A DNA stretch of 64,000 nucleotides from Larix kaempferi (GCA_027924585.1 BSBM01000826.1:9021501-9085500), one strand, 5' to 3'; numbered from the stretch's first letter, positions 34,226 to 45,885 are shown. Program-made: numbers and translations. The notes: a model not told the origin generated them from the sequence alone.

Positions 34226-34820
34226 TGTTGATGTATATGTAACTTCGGAATGTATTATATATATATATTTATTATACCCTTATAAGAGATGTGTTATTCG
34301 TCCATAAGGAAGTGTCATCATTTGTATTGACAAGTGTCGCAAGTGGATTAACTTGCCGGTGGGTTATTAGACTATCTGATGTGGGTGTCAGCCCGAAATA
34401 TATGTAACTGGGGTTATTAGGCTGAATTAGACAAGTCGGCCCCATAATTAATTAGGCAAGTCAGGACAAGTATAAATAGAGAGTCGGGATTCTCTATTTT
34501 GATCATCTCAGAACTCACTCTTCTCTCACTCGAAAAGTGGCGCACATTGGAGGAGGAGGATCAGCTGCATAGTAGGAGACTATCTATTGTATTTGGTTGT
34601 ACTTTGGTTGAGCCATTTCTCTATCTATCTCTGAGGAAGTTGTGGGGTTTTTTCACCTTAGGGTTTTCCCCACGGAAACTCTGTGTGTCCATTGTCTCAT
34701 GCTCTTGATTCTTGTGATGCTTGGCATGCTTGATATGATTTTTATGCATTGATATACTGTACATGTTATTCTCTCAGTAAAGATCCTATATCATATTGAA
34801 TTAATGCTCAAAATCTAACA
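34226..34820 (+). repeat. Copia B 5' LTR
   Basis: TGTTGATG...TCTAACA, 595 bp. TATA box TATAAATAGA at 34471-34480. PBS follows at 34821-34832 as TGGTATTAGAGC, one mismatch to the Met tRNA complement. Confidence 0.95.
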
Positions 34821-34832
34821 TGGTATTAGAGC

Positions 34833-35213
34833 TAACCTGAGAAGAAGACACTGTGCAGTTGCGGAAGCTAGGGCTTCTTGTTTTTGGGTTTCTCTCCACA
34901 GATTTTGGAAAATCAATATGATGGATTGAATCTCCTCAGCAAGGTGAATCTATCTGTCCAATTAGAATTCAATTCTGAGCACTTTCAGTTTTGGCCCTAA
35001 AAATTAGGGTTTCCTTAAAAATAAGAATTTCTTAAATCTGAAGACACAGCTGGAAGCTCCTTGGAAAATCAGAAGTTTAGAGATTTGGATCAAGATTTTT
35101 GGTTGTGTAGATCTCCGAGAAACTCAAACCCTAATCCGACACCAGATCCAGTTTTCAGCAACAAGTGGTAAGACCTAAATCTTTTCTATTTCCATTTGAA
35201 GTACTCTTTAAAG
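34833..35213 (+). other. Copia B leader
   Basis: About 380 bp between the PBS and the gag ATG, noncoding, with CCCTAA- and AGGGTTT-type motifs shared with the copia A leader. Confidence 0.6.
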
Positions 35214-35915
35214 ATGTCTCACCACACCAAGATTGAGGATAAGCTTGAAGGAGCTGATAAATTCCGAGCATTGAAGTATAGGATTAGGTTAATCCTTGAA
35301 GAAAATGAGTTGGATACTTATATAAGTGAATAGGTCCCTATCCCTGAGGGAGAAGAAGCTAAAGCTCTTCACAAGAGGAATCTGGTTAAGGCAAAGAGGA
35401 TCATTGTTGATTCTATTAAAGATCATCTCATTCCCCATGTGTCATCCCTAAAGACACCAAAAGAGATGTTTGATTCCTTGACCAAATTATTTGAAGGCAA
35501 GACCATAAATCGGAAAATGACCCTGAGGAATCAATTGAAGAATATCAAGATCCAGAATGCAAAGACTATGCAGTCATATTTCTCAAGGGTCTCCCGGATA
35601 AAAGAACAACTTGAAGCTATGGGTGAAGTTGTAGAAAATGGAGAAGTGGTGATGACCACTCTTAATGGCCTCCCTAGGTCATGGGATTCCTTCATCCAAG
35701 GAATTTGTGCTAGAAAGAAACTTATCTCTTTTGGTAGACTATGGGAAGAATGCTCATAGGAAGAAGCTCGAATTGTAGCCAGAGAAGAGAAGATGGGGAG
35801 TGAGGACTAAGCACTCACAGCTCACTCCAAAAGGCATGGTGACAAGAAAGCTTACCATCATGGCAAGAAAGGAAAATATCAGAATCAAAGAAGTAGTCCT
35901 AGACATCAAAGGGAC
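35214..35915 (+). pseudogene. Copia B gag, N-terminal part with three stops
   Basis: ATG 35214 (MSHHTKIEDKLEGADKFRAL). The UBN2-type copia gag core shows 'PKEMFDSLTKLFEGK', 'LRNQLKNIKIQ', 'SYFSRVSRIKEQL' and 'LNGLPRSWDSFIQGI'. It is interrupted by TAG at 35331, TAG at 35757 and TAA at 35808, all at positions where a single C-to-T change from a Gln codon would explain them. The frame is otherwise intact and leads directly into the zinc knuckle and pol at 35916. It is the particle-forming protein and as it stands would be truncated after 39 residues. Confidence 0.9.
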
Positions 35916-38900
35916 ATGACCCATGTCCATTGCTATACATGTGATGATAACGGACACTATGCCAAAGATTGTCCTAAGAATAAGAAAGAGGGTTCTCACA
36001 AGAAGAAGAAATTCAAAAGAAGACATCATGCTCATACTGCAGAGGATGATGAACCTCCCAGGAAGAGGGCTAGAGAAGATAGTGAAGATTTTTCAAGTGA
36101 TGAAGAATATGTTTTGATTTCTGCTCTCACTGGAACCATTACTCATGGAAGTAATGATTGGCTCATAGATAGTGGGGCTTCTAAACATATGACAGGATTC
36201 AAAGAATCCTTTGTGAATCTATCTGAACATGATTCACCCCACAAGGTGAAGCTTGGAGATGACTACCAGTATCCCATAAAAGGGAATGGTGAAGCCTCCT
36301 ATAAACTAGACTCTGGAAAGTCTATGAAGATGAAAGATGTACTCTTTGTTCCAAGACTCAAGAAGAATCTACTCTCAATCTTTGCATTGGATGCAAAAGG
36401 CATGAGAGTTGCATTTATAGATGGCCAAGTCCTAATGTGGCCTAAGGGTAAGACTATAGATGATGCAGTTGTGATTGGAGAGCAAAAGGGAGGATTGTAC
36501 AAATTGAAGGGCCATCCAGAACAAGCCATGGTCCATGATTCAGTAGAGCCAAGTGAACTTTGGCACAGAAGGCTTGCACACATGCATTACAGAGCATTAC
36601 CAATTGCAAGCAAAGCGGTAGAAGGTCTTCCTAAAATCCATACAAAGCATGAAGGCATTTGCAAAGGTTGTGCAAAGGGAAAGAATACAAAGAAGACATT
36701 TCCAAGCACTGAAAGCAAGGAAAAAGGAATCTTGGAGATTCTCCATTTTGATGTATGCGGTCCCATGTCATCCAGTTCTCTGAGTGGGTATGTATACTAT
36801 GTCTCCTTTATTGATGATTTCTCTAGGAAGACTTGGATCTACTTCTTGAAGAACAAAGATGAAGTGTTTAACAATTTCAAGGAATTCAAAGCCTTGATAG
36901 AAAACCAAACTGACTTGAAGATCAAGATCTTCAGATCTGACAATGGCGAAGAATTTACTTTAGGAGACTTCAAGAAGTTATGGAGTGATTCAGGGATTAA
37001 GAGGGATTTGACTACTCCTTACAATCCACAACAGAATGGGGTTGCCGAAAGGAAGAATAGAACAATCATGGAAGCAACAAGGGAAATGATTCATGACAAA
37101 GACTTACCTATGCACTTATCGGCTGAAGCAGCAAGGACAGTAGTATATGTGCAAAACAGAACACCCCATAAGATACTTGACAACAAAACACCAGAAGAAG
37201 TGTTTACTCATAAGAAACCAGAAGTGAGCCATCTCAGAATATTTGGCTGTCCAGTATACACTCACATCCCAAAAGAGAAAAGGTCAAAGTTGGATCCTTC
37301 AGGAAAGAAGGGTATATTTGTGGGTTACAGTGAAAGCTCAAAGGCTTACAGAATCTACTTCCCTGGATTCAATAAGATTGACATCAACAGAGATGTAACA
37401 TTTGATGAAAGTTCAGCTTACCACAAATCGAGAAAGACACATGTTGAAGACAATGAAGAACCCAGAATATCCAGAACTCAAGACACCACAATGAATGAAG
37501 TAGTTCCTGAAGAAGATCGAGAAATGGAAGATCCACAAGAACCTATGGATCCACCTCGTGAGAAGAATCCTCACAAGAGGAAACCAACATGGGATAGAGA
37601 GATCATCCAAGATGCAGAGAGATTTGGCATTCCAAAAGAAGAACACAGAGAAAGGAAAAGGACAAGGTCACATACTAATTATGTTGCTTTACTCTGTGAC
37701 ATCATGGATAAAGAACCTTCCAGTTATGAAGAAGCTGCAGAAAAGAAAGAGTGGAAGGATGCTATGGTCGAAGAATACCAATCTATTATGAAGAATGATG
37801 TTTGGGATGTGGTCCCAAGACCAGATGGGAAGTCTGTGGTGAATTCCAAATGGATCTATAAGGTCAAACATGTTGCAGATGGTAGCATCGAGAAATACAA
37901 AGCTAGGTTTGTAGCTCGTGGCTTCTCCCAGAAAGAAGGAATTGATTATGAAGAGACTTTCGCTCTTGTGGCCAAATACACTTCCATTAGATCAGTACTT
38001 GCTCTGGCTGCAGTGATGAAATGGAAGGTACACCAGATGGATGTCAAGACAGCCTTCTTGAATGGTGTAGTTGAAGAGGAAGTGTATGTGGAGCAGCCAC
38101 TCGGGTTTGAGACACATCATAGAGGAACACATGTGTGCAAACTGAAGAATGCCCTGTATGGTTTGAAACAGGCACCCAGGACCTGGTATGGCAGGATAGA
38201 TGGCTTCCTATCTAGTTTGGTCTTTACCAAGAGTAAAGCGGATTCCAACCTTTACTACAAGGTTGAGGAGGGAAATCCAGTGATACTACTATTGTATGTG
38301 GATGACCTGTTTCTAACAGGTGAGGATAGACTGATTGCCGACACCAAGAGGAAGCTAGCTGCCGAGTTCGAGATGAAAGACTTGGGTATGATGCACTACT
38401 TTCTTGGTATGGAGGTGTGGCAGAGTGCAGATGGAATTTTCCTTGGACAAGGTAAGTATGCAGTAAAGATCCTGAAGAGTTTTGGGATGATGGACTGCAA
38501 GGCCATGGTCACACCTATGGCATCGAACCTGAAGCTTCTGTGTGATGCTTCTTCTGAGCCGGTTGATGCTACGATGTATCGTCAGATGATTGGGTCCTTG
38601 ATGTACCTGACGAACACAAGGCCAGACATTTGCTTTGCGGTGAACACCTTGAGCCAGTACTTGACAGATTTGAGACATGTTCACCTGATAGCTGCAAAGC
38701 ATGTTCTGAGGTACTTGAAGGGTACAGTGGATTATGGGCTCAAGTATGAGGTGAATCAAAAGTTTAACCTGGAGGGTTATGTTGATTCAGATTGGGCAGG
38801 CAGTGCCATTGATCGGAAGAGCACTTTAGGGTGTTGCTTCAATATGGGATCATGGGTGATCTCTTGGTTTAGCAGGAAGCAGTGTTGTGTGGCACTGAGT

Positions 38901-39257
38901 ACAGTTGAAGCAGAGTATGTCGCAGCTTGTTCAACTAGTTGTGAGGAAGTATGGCTTAGGAAGCTACTGTCTAATTTGTTTGATCTCCATTTGAGTGCTA
39001 CTTGTATATATTGCGACAACCAGAGTTTCCTGAAGTTGTCAGAGAACCCAATGTTCCATGACAGGTCGAAGCACATTGAGATCAAGAACCACTATATCAG
39101 GGATATGGTGCAAAGAGGAGCGGTGAAGCTCCTGTATGTTGCGACAGACGAGCATATAGCCGATGTGTTGACCAAGCCGCTTGCCAGAGTGAAGTTTGAA
39201 TACTTCAGAGGGAGACTTGGTGTACTTCAGATCGAGATGCCTTCCAGAGGGAAGTGA
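35916..39257 (+). CDS. Copia B Gag-C/Pol polyprotein: zinc knuckle, protease, integrase, RT, RNase H
   Basis: 1113 codons without a stop. In order: knuckle 'CYTCDDNGHYAKDC' (residues ~6-19), basic linker, protease 'WLIDSGASKHMTG' (~83), GAG-pre-integrase 'LWHRRLAHMHYRAL', integrase with D in 'HFDVCGP', D in 'FRSDNGEEF' and E in 'NGVAERKNR', a linker, RT with 'HQMDVKTAFLNG' and catalytic 'LLYVDDLF', RNase H with 'DSDWAGSAIDRKST', 'EAEYVAA' and 'CDNQS', and the tail 'HIADVLTKPLARVKFEYF'. All catalytic motifs look functional. The ATG at 35916 is only the first Met after the last gag stop; the natural product is a Gag-Pol fusion. The domain order PR-INT-RT-RH defines Ty1/copia. Lineage (for example Tork or Ale) not assigned. 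Confidence 0.95.
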   Translation: MTHVHCYTCDDNGHYAKDCPKNKKEGSHKKKKFKRRHHAHTAEDDEPPRKRAREDSEDFSSDEEYVLISALTGTITHGSNDWLIDSGASKHMTGFKESFVNLSEHDSPHKVKLGDDYQYPIKGNGEASYKLDSGKSMKMKDVLFVPRLKKNLLSIFALDAKGMRVAFIDGQVLMWPKGKTIDDAVVIGEQKGGLYKLKGHPEQAMVHDSVEPSELWHRRLAHMHYRALPIASKAVEGLPKIHTKHEGICKGCAKGKNTKKTFPSTESKEKGILEILHFDVCGPMSSSSLSGYVYYVSFIDDFSRKTWIYFLKNKDEVFNNFKEFKALIENQTDLKIKIFRSDNGEEFTLGDFKKLWSDSGIKRDLTTPYNPQQNGVAERKNRTIMEATREMIHDKDLPMHLSAEAARTVVYVQNRTPHKILDNKTPEEVFTHKKPEVSHLRIFGCPVYTHIPKEKRSKLDPSGKKGIFVGYSESSKAYRIYFPGFNKIDINRDVTFDESSAYHKSRKTHVEDNEEPRISRTQDTTMNEVVPEEDREMEDPQEPMDPPREKNPHKRKPTWDREIIQDAERFGIPKEEHRERKRTRSHTNYVALLCDIMDKEPSSYEEAAEKKEWKDAMVEEYQSIMKNDVWDVVPRPDGKSVVNSKWIYKVKHVADGSIEKYKARFVARGFSQKEGIDYEETFALVAKYTSIRSVLALAAVMKWKVHQMDVKTAFLNGVVEEEVYVEQPLGFETHHRGTHVCKLKNALYGLKQAPRTWYGRIDGFLSSLVFTKSKADSNLYYKVEEGNPVILLLYVDDLFLTGEDRLIADTKRKLAAEFEMKDLGMMHYFLGMEVWQSADGIFLGQGKYAVKILKSFGMMDCKAMVTPMASNLKLLCDASSEPVDATMYRQMIGSLMYLTNTRPDICFAVNTLSQYLTDLRHVHLIAAKHVLRYLKGTVDYGLKYEVNQKFNLEGYVDSDWAGSAIDRKSTLGCCFNMGSWVISWFSRKQCCVALSTVEAEYVAACSTSCEEVWLRKLLSNLFDLHLSATCIYCDNQSFLKLSENPMFHDRSKHIEIKNHYIRDMVQRGAVKLLYVATDEHIADVLTKPLARVKFEYFRGRLGVLQIEMPSRGK

Positions 39258-40482
39258 TGAGTCCGGAGACACAGATGCACACTGGGCCATTCTTGCATGG
39301 TGGTAGGTTGGTCCTCCCATGGAAAGATGTAAGGGCCGAGCCATTCTTGCATGGTGGTAGGTTGGTCCTCCCATGGCAAGATGTAAGGGATGAGCCATTC
39401 TTGCATGGTGGTAGGTTAGTCCTCCCATGGAAAGATGTAAGGGCTGATCCATTCTCACATAGTGGTAGGTTGGTCCTCCTATGGTGAGATGTAAGGGCTG
39501 GGCCATTCTCACATGGTGGTAGGTTGGTCCTCCCATGGTGAGATATAAGTGCTGGAGCCATTCTGACATGATGGTAGGTTGGTCCTCTCATGGTCATGAT
39601 ATAAGTTCTGAAGCCTTTCCTAAATGATAGTAGGTTGGTCCTCTCATGGTTGTTGATGTAAGTGATAAGCCTTTCCAACATGGTGGTAGGTTGGTCCTCC
39701 CATGGTCATTGATGTAAGTACTGTGCCATTCCAACATGGTGGTAGGTTGGTCCTCCCATGGTCGTCGATGTAAGTGTTGTGAGCCTTTCCCAGATGGTAG
39801 TAGGTTGGTCCTCCCATGCTGGTGAGTGTAAGTGCTGTGTGTGTGCATCTGGGTTGTGCTCCGTGGACTACGTGGTGATCTGAAGACATTGATGTGACAG
39901 TTTGGTACACAGGTTTTGCAGAGGCATATAATCAGTCCTGAGATGCTCTTGCAGGTTTTGTCGAGGTAGTGTAATCAGTCCTGAGAGATCTTGCAGGTTT
40001 TGCAGAGGCAGTGTAATCAGTCCTGAGGTGTACCTACTTGATGGCTTGCTCATAGAGATGATGATGATGATCAGGTTGATCATGTGATGATATACATCAG
40101 TTGGATGTATAGTGAGTATCAGGTACTCTATGGTCATGGACAGGTTGTGGAGTGGCATGTAAAAGATCCTGGGAGATTCGAGAGGTTGAGATGTGTGCTC
40201 GTAAAAGGCCTGGGATGCTCTTGCGAGGTTTTGCAGACACACGTGATGAGTCCTGAGGATTCCACAATATGACCAGTGATGATGAAGACCTATAGGTGGT
40301 GGTCCTACATCTAGTATGAAAAATGATTGGCTCTGTAGAACTTCCTATGACGAGTAGATTCAGAGATTGGACGAGATAGCAGCAGCTAAGATGATGATTA
40401 TGATTCGATGATGATGCATCGATGACGGTGATCCAGAGAAGAAGACTTGTGCCCGATGATCTGTGTCGAGAAATACCTTCCT
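39258..40482 (+). repeat. Copia B 3' noncoding region with minisatellites
   Basis: From 39284 to 39840 about ten units of 52-60 bp share 'GGTAGGTTGGTCCTCCCATGG'-like cores, followed by 'GATGTAAG' and 'CCATTC'. At 39910-40020 there are three units around 'AATCAGTCCTGAG' and 'TTGCAGGTTTTG'. Frames open on the opposite strand are by-products. The homologous region of copia A amplified other units. Confidence 0.85.
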
Positions 40483-40495
40483 AGTTAAGAGGGAG
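40483..40495 (+). promoter_or_regulatory. Copia B polypurine tract
   Basis: AGTTAAGAGGGAG immediately before the 3' LTR TGTTGATG. Confidence 0.8.
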
Positions 40496-41090
40496 TGTTG
40501 ATGTATATGTAACATCGGAATGTATTTTATATATATATTTATTGTACCCTTATAAGAGATGTGTTATTCCTCTATAAGGAAGTGTTGTCATTTGTATTGA
40601 AAAGTGTCGCAAGTGGATTAACTTGTCGATGGGTTATTAGACTACCTGATGTGGGTGTCGGCCCGGAATATATGTAATTGGGGTTATTAGGCTGAGTTAG
40701 ACAAGTCGTCCCCATAAGTAATTAGGCAGGTCAGGACAAGTATAAATAGAGAGTCAGGATTCTCTATCTTGATCATCTCAGACCTCACTCTTCTCTCACT
40801 CGAAAAGCGGCGCACATTGGAGGAGGAGGATCAGCTGCATAGTAGGAGACTATCTATTGTATTTGGTTGTACTTTGGTTGAGCCATTTCTCTATCTATCT
40901 CTGAGGAAGTTGTGGGGTTTTTTCACCTTAGGGTTTTCCCCACAGAAACTCTGTGTGTCCATTGTCTCATGCTTTTGATTCTTGTGATGCTTGGCATGCT
41001 TGATATGATTTTTATGCATTGATATACTGTACATGTTATTCTCTCAGTAAAGATCCTATATCATATTGAATTAATGCTCAAAATCTAACA
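40496..41090 (+). repeat. Copia B 3' LTR
   Basis: 595 bp, same length as the 5' LTR. TATA box at 40741-40750. Followed by the second TSD copy and resumption of gypsy C RT. Confidence 0.95.
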
Positions 41091-41095
41091 GAAAG

Positions 41096-42314
41096 GGTAC
41101 ATCCGACCAAGTGGGTCCCCTTGGGAAGCACCGATACTCTTTGTCAAGAAGAAATACGGAACGATGCAGATGTGCATCGACTATCGCCAAATCAATAAAA
41201 TCACCATTAAGAACCGCTACCCACTCCCTAGAATCGAAAACTTGTTTGACCAAGTCGGAGGAGCGAAGATCTTCTCAAAGATCGACTTATGATCCGGATA
41301 CCATCAGGTAAGAATCCGTAATGAGGATGTCAACAAAACAGCATTACGGACCCGTTATGGCCACTACGAGTTCGTAGTGATTCCCTTTGGGTTGACGAAC
41401 ACACCAGCCAACTTTATGTGTACGATGAACAACATATTTAGTAAGTACCTCGATAAGTTCATTCTAGTCTTTATTGACAACATTTTGATCTTCTCCAAGA
41501 ATGAAGAAGAACATGAGGAACACCTCCGAATTGTTTTATGTATACTATGGGAACACCAACTGTACGCCAATATTAGTAAGTGCAATTTCTACAAACCCCA
41601 TATTCAATACTTAGGACATATCATTTCCGAAAAGGGAATAGTCGTTGACCCTGAAAAGTTCAAAGCTATCAGAGAATGGCCCACACCTACGTGCGTATTC
41701 GAAATAAGATCCTTTTTAGGTTTAGCCAGCTACTACTGAAAGTTCATTGAGAACTTCTTGCGGATTGCATGTCCTATGACTGCCTTAGAGAAGAAGGAAA
41801 ACAAGTTCATCTGGAGGGCTAAGTGCGAAGAAAGATTTCAAAAGCTGAAGCAAATATTGATTAGTGCATCGATTTTACAAATTGCGGATCCCAATGGGGA
41901 CTTCGTTGTCTGCATGGACCCAAGCAAGGAAGGACTTGGGGGAGTCCTTATGTAAGAAAAATTTTCCATATGCTACGAATCAAGGAAATTGAAAGAACAT
42001 AAGTAGAATTACCCTACGCATGACCTCGAACTAGACTCCATCATCCACGTTCTTAAGATGTGGTGACACTACCTTATGGGAAAGAAATTCCTACAGATGA
42101 CAGAGAACATGAGTTTGAAGTATCTTTTCTACCAACCCGACCTAAATTCTACGCATGCGAGGTGGTTATCCTTCCTTAGTGAGTACCATTTCGATCTAAA
42201 ACACATAAAAGGCAAATAAAACAAGATTGCAGACGCCTTGAGCCTACGAGCACATATGATTTATGAAGTCACAGTGAGTCAAACCGACCTAGACTTGCAC
42301 AACAGGATTCGAAC
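41096..42314 (+). pseudogene. Gypsy C RT and RNase H, left copy, heavily interrupted
   Basis: Continues from 34225 with '[10 protein letters not shown]', '[20 protein letters not shown]', '[14 protein letters not shown]' and the catalytic region '[12 protein letters not shown]', where the second catalytic Asp of the F-x-D-D box is Asn. RNase H shows 'VVCMDPSKEGLGGVLM'. In-frame stops at about 41290, 41737, 41953, 42004, 42064 and 42216. It ends at 42314 where a D-element LTR starts. Compared with the second copy at 56880-57992 it carries many more nonsense codons, so the two have different mutation histories. Confidence 0.9.
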
Positions 42315-43076
42315 TGTGAAAATGCGCACATAAGATCCAAAGAGATGATGTAAACCTCACAATGAAAGAATTTAGGAATAATAGAAGAAGAGAGAAGCAA
42401 TAGAACATAGATCCAAAGGGGCTCTGATAGAGGCAAAATAATTACACATGTTACATTAATCTGAATAGTAAACTGGTAAATATACAATGTTGAGGATTTG
42501 AATTCACTAGGTGTAATTCGAATTGGCCTTTATGCACAGATCCATAATCAGTGGAGAGTCATCAAAGCATAACTAGGAGTCCACCTTCTCATCAGTGAAG
42601 TCATCAATGCACAAGTAATGGTCAACTTGGAGTCAAACTGATTCTAACTGAGTGTGGTTGGTGTAACTGGCACATGGAAGCACTAATGTAGTGAAGGAGG
42701 CTCAGTGGAGGGCATAGATGGAGCTAACTGGAGTTAGAACAGGTTATCTAGTCACACTGGAGGTCCATCAGAGTGATAAGATCAGTTAAGAGTGAGTTAA
42801 GCCTAAAATCAAGGAGTGAACTCAATTAATTGAACTAAACTGGACTGGTAGGTGAAGAAAGGCACCCTTCTCATGCAGTAGGTCAAAGGAGGGCGCACTA
42901 AGCTCTAGGAGAGCTAAAACTGATCTGAAGGAAGTTCCAGGGGCTAGTTTGCTGAGGGATAGGTGCTGGTACTGATGATTAGGATGCATGCAAACCATAA
43001 TTTTTCATGCATGTCTGAAAATGAAAATGACAGAAATGCTAGAAGGACTAGGATGGAGTATAGGAATATCCTAACA

Positions 43077-43480
43077 CCCCCCCTTAATCCATTTTGAGCC
43101 CTGGTAACTAGGACCAAAGGTCACCCATACAATCAAGGAAATTATAGAAAAATAAATAAATGTCCATAAACCGAGGAAATGGGGAAAACCTCATGGGAAA
43201 AATACCCCCCCTCAAAAGATTAGTAAATAACTCAAAGAACCATCATACTATGCAGAAAAGAAAGAAGCTTTCATCAGTGAAAAATTTTGCGAAAGACTTG
43301 GCAAGCTGATCCCCTGTAGGAATCCAAAGTAGAAGCTATATCTGTATCTAGTCTCTTGATATGTCTCCCACTATGTGGAGAATCTATTGGACGAAGCAAG
43401 TCTTTCAGAAACTCTTTCTGTAACTAGAGCAAATGGAACATGAGGAATCTTCCCAAGAGATGGAAGAGAGAACCCCATCA
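43077..43480 (-). other. D1 3' region with RNase H remnant
   Basis: Near 43265-43335 the minus strand reads 'IPTGDQLAKSFAKFF', matching the C-terminal tail of copia RNase H. Downstream is the noncoding 3' end with the PPT (TTAAGGGGGGG on the minus strand). D2 and D5 share this 3' end, so D1 and the other D elements have a common ancestor. Confidence 0.7.
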
Positions 43481-45015
43481 TCATGTTGCATCTCTCATGG
43501 AGAGGTGGATGGCATAATGCAAGGTTGGCATGATGCTGAAGTCTAGTAGTTCTGTGAATAGATAAATCATCAACTGTGTTCTCAGTAGTAGCAAGGACTG
43601 TGTGAGCCCATATTGACCTTGAATATGGACTGAGAATAGTGTTGGTTCTAGATCTGAATATTCTTGAACTATGATCTCAACATCAAGATATTGATCTTCT
43701 TCTTCATTAGAAGAGGAGTCACTATGATCTTCATCAGAATCTGAAGGAATAGTCGGAGAGAAAGGCATGAAGTGTGAGAACTCATATGCCTTTGAGGCAT
43801 GATTAGAAATCCCATTCGCTATAACCTTTACAGAGGAGATTTCTGTAATCTCTACTGTGTTTGGAACAAAAATTATTTGCTTTGGTGATCCTGTATGAGT
43901 CATTTGATATACTGACAACAAATTAGCCGTTAGAGAAGGAACAAATAAAACATTTTTGAACTTACCATGCTCCAAATGAACTGTACCCAATCCTTTGGCA
44001 GAAATCTAAGAGTTGTCTCCCATGTGAATGGTAGGCCCATCTTGGAGATCCAAAGAGGAAAAGGATTCTTCAGACGCAACCATGTGGTTGGAGGCTCCAG
44101 AATCAATGAGGAGGGATTTTGACTTTGAAAAACCAGCCATCAATGCATGGAAACCATCAGATCCACTTCCAGAATCAGACATTTTTTCTTCTTTTGGAAC
44201 AACAATTTTGTTTTGTTCAAGAAGCTTGGTTAGAAGATCAATTTTCTTGTGCATGCAAGCTTTCTGATGATGGTTTCCTCTCTTGCAGTAGGAACAATTT
44301 GGTCTCTTTTGTTTGTCATTCTTGGATTTTGATGGCTTCTTGTCTTTGTAATTTTTCCTCCCTTTTGCATTTGATCCACTTGCTTCACCAACTAGAAGAG
44401 CAAGATCTTTGGAGGTGTTTATGGCACCCATTTGAAACAATTTGTCCTCTTCTTGAATGAGGGCTTGAATGAATACTTCTAAGGTAGGAAACTTTCATCC
44501 AGGGATTGACATTCGCCCAAAATGGAAAGTAGATACAAAGACAAAAAATTGAGATCCAAGTTTGCTCAAAATGGAGAGCACCAATTGCTCATCACTTTTA
44601 GTGATGCCACAATGCTTGCATTGTAAAACCAAATTTTTAAATTTTGAGAAGAATGCTTGAATGCTCTCGAAATTGCTAGGTTGTAGGGAAACCAATTCAT
44701 TTTCAAGAATATGGCCTCTTAGCCCATCTTGTTTGCCAAAAAGACTCTCCAATTTAGTCCATAACTTGTTTGGAGACTTCAATCCTTCAACATGGAACAA
44801 TAGATATTTGGACATATGAATCCAAAAGCTTCATCCAATTTGTTTAGATGCTTGACTCTCTCTACAGCTGCATGTGGTATGGCATCTCTTTCATAAACCA
44901 ATCTTTGAAGCCCTTTATGCATCAAGTGAATTTTCATCTCACCCTTCCATTCGAAGTAATTGAAGGGAGTGAGGATCATAGGAGAAAGAGAAGAAGAAGC
45001 ATTCGAATTGGTCAT
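43481..45015 (-). pseudogene. D1 gag and protease
   Basis: Starts near 45015 (MTNSNASSSLSPMILTPFNY). The copia gag core shows 'FNYFEWKGEMKIHLMHKGL', 'LWTKLESLFGKQD' and 'FFSKFKNLVLQCK'. A basic region leads to the knuckle 'CSYCKRGNHHQKAC', then protease 'SLLIDSGASNHMV' and the pre-integrase 'FKNVLFVPSLTANLLSV'. It is broken by frameshifts near 44800 and 44470 and a stop near 44000. The last frame ends in unrelated sequence at about 43500, the deletion point. It lacks INT and RT, so it could only be mobilised by another element. Confidence 0.85.
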
Positions 45016-45804
45016 CTTAAATGCTGGAACAAGTGCAAATAGAAACTGCTGAATCTGTTGCTGCAACTGCTGGAACTTCAAAATACGTGCAAAAAACTCT
45101 CAAGAATGGAGGTAGAATATACTCTCGAATGGCTATGATACCATGTGAAAATGGCCACATAAGATCCAAAGAGATGATGTAAGCCTCACAATGAAAGAAT
45201 TTAGGAATAATAGAAGAAGAGAGAAGCAATAGAACATAGATCAAAAGTGGCTCTGATAGAGGCGGAATAATTACACATGTTACATTAATCTGAATAGTAA
45301 ACTGGTAAATATACAATGCTGAGGATTTGAATTCACTAGGTGTAATTCGAATTGGCCTTCATGCACAGATCCATAATCAGTGGAGAGTCATCAAAGCATA
45401 ACTAGGAGTCCACCTTCTCATCAGTCAAGTCATCAATGCACAAGTAATGGTCAACCGAGAGTCAATCTAAGTCTAACTGAGTGTGGTTGGTGTAACTGGC
45501 ACATGGAAGCACTAATGTAGTGAATAAGGCTCAGTGGAGGGCGCAGATGGATCTAACTAGAGTCAGGACAGGTTATCTAGTCACACTGGAGGTCCATCAG
45601 AGTGATAAGATCAGTTAAGAGTGATTTAAGCCCAAAATCAGGGAATGAACTCAGTTAACATAACTAAACTTGACTGGTAGGTGTAGAAAGGCACCCTTCT
45701 CATGCAGTAGGTGAAAGGAGGACCCTAATTTTGCATGCATGACTGAAAATGAAAATGACAAAAATTCTAGAAGGACTAGGATGGAGTATAGGAATATCCT
45801 AACA

Positions 45805-45885
45805 ATGAACAACATCTTTAGTAAGTACCTCGATAAATTCGTTCCACAATGCACAAGTAAATCAGTAGAATATGCTCTGATACCA
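45805..45885. other. Junction DNA: gypsy RT fragment joined to a D leader
   Basis: 45805-45843 repeats a piece of gypsy RT (same as 41425-41463, with a few differences). 45844-45885 ends with GCTCTGATACCA, the PBS complement of a D element. A D LTR follows at once. The junction therefore joins a gypsy fragment to the last 40 bp of a lost D internal region. Confidence 0.7.

Larger units (their letters stand above)
34226..41090 (+). mobile_element. Copia B: nearly intact Ty1/copia element
   Basis: 6865 bp with two 595-bp LTRs (34226-34820 and 40496-41090) that differ at about 20 sites by eye (roughly 96-97% identical). It has a Met PBS, a gag with three stops, a 1113-codon open pol frame, a minisatellite-rich 3' region and a PPT. 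It is inserted in the gypsy C RT in the same orientation as its host. Same family as copia A. Confidence 0.95.
42315..45804 (-). mobile_element. D1: internally deleted Ty1/copia element (gag-PR only)
   Basis: Minus strand. 5' LTR 45144-45804 (661 bp, with a ~95-bp deletion), PBS-like TGGTATCATAGC (RC of 45132-45143), gag-PR region, remnant of the RNase H tail, PPT (RC of 43077-43087) and 3' LTR 42315-43076 (762 bp). Flanks CGAAC and ATGAA do not form a target duplication. Its right flank is a 39-bp piece of gypsy RT that does not continue its left flank. INT and almost all RT are absent. Confidence 0.85.

Noticed and set aside
39284-39840. CRISPR-like repeat array
   Set aside because: Repeats and intervening sequence are both conserved, lengths vary and the context is a plant retrotransposon 3' region. 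It is a minisatellite.
39039-39910. Minus-strand repeat proteins at 39039-39910
   Set aside because: They run through the copia B 3' minisatellite and opposite its RNase H; no independent support.
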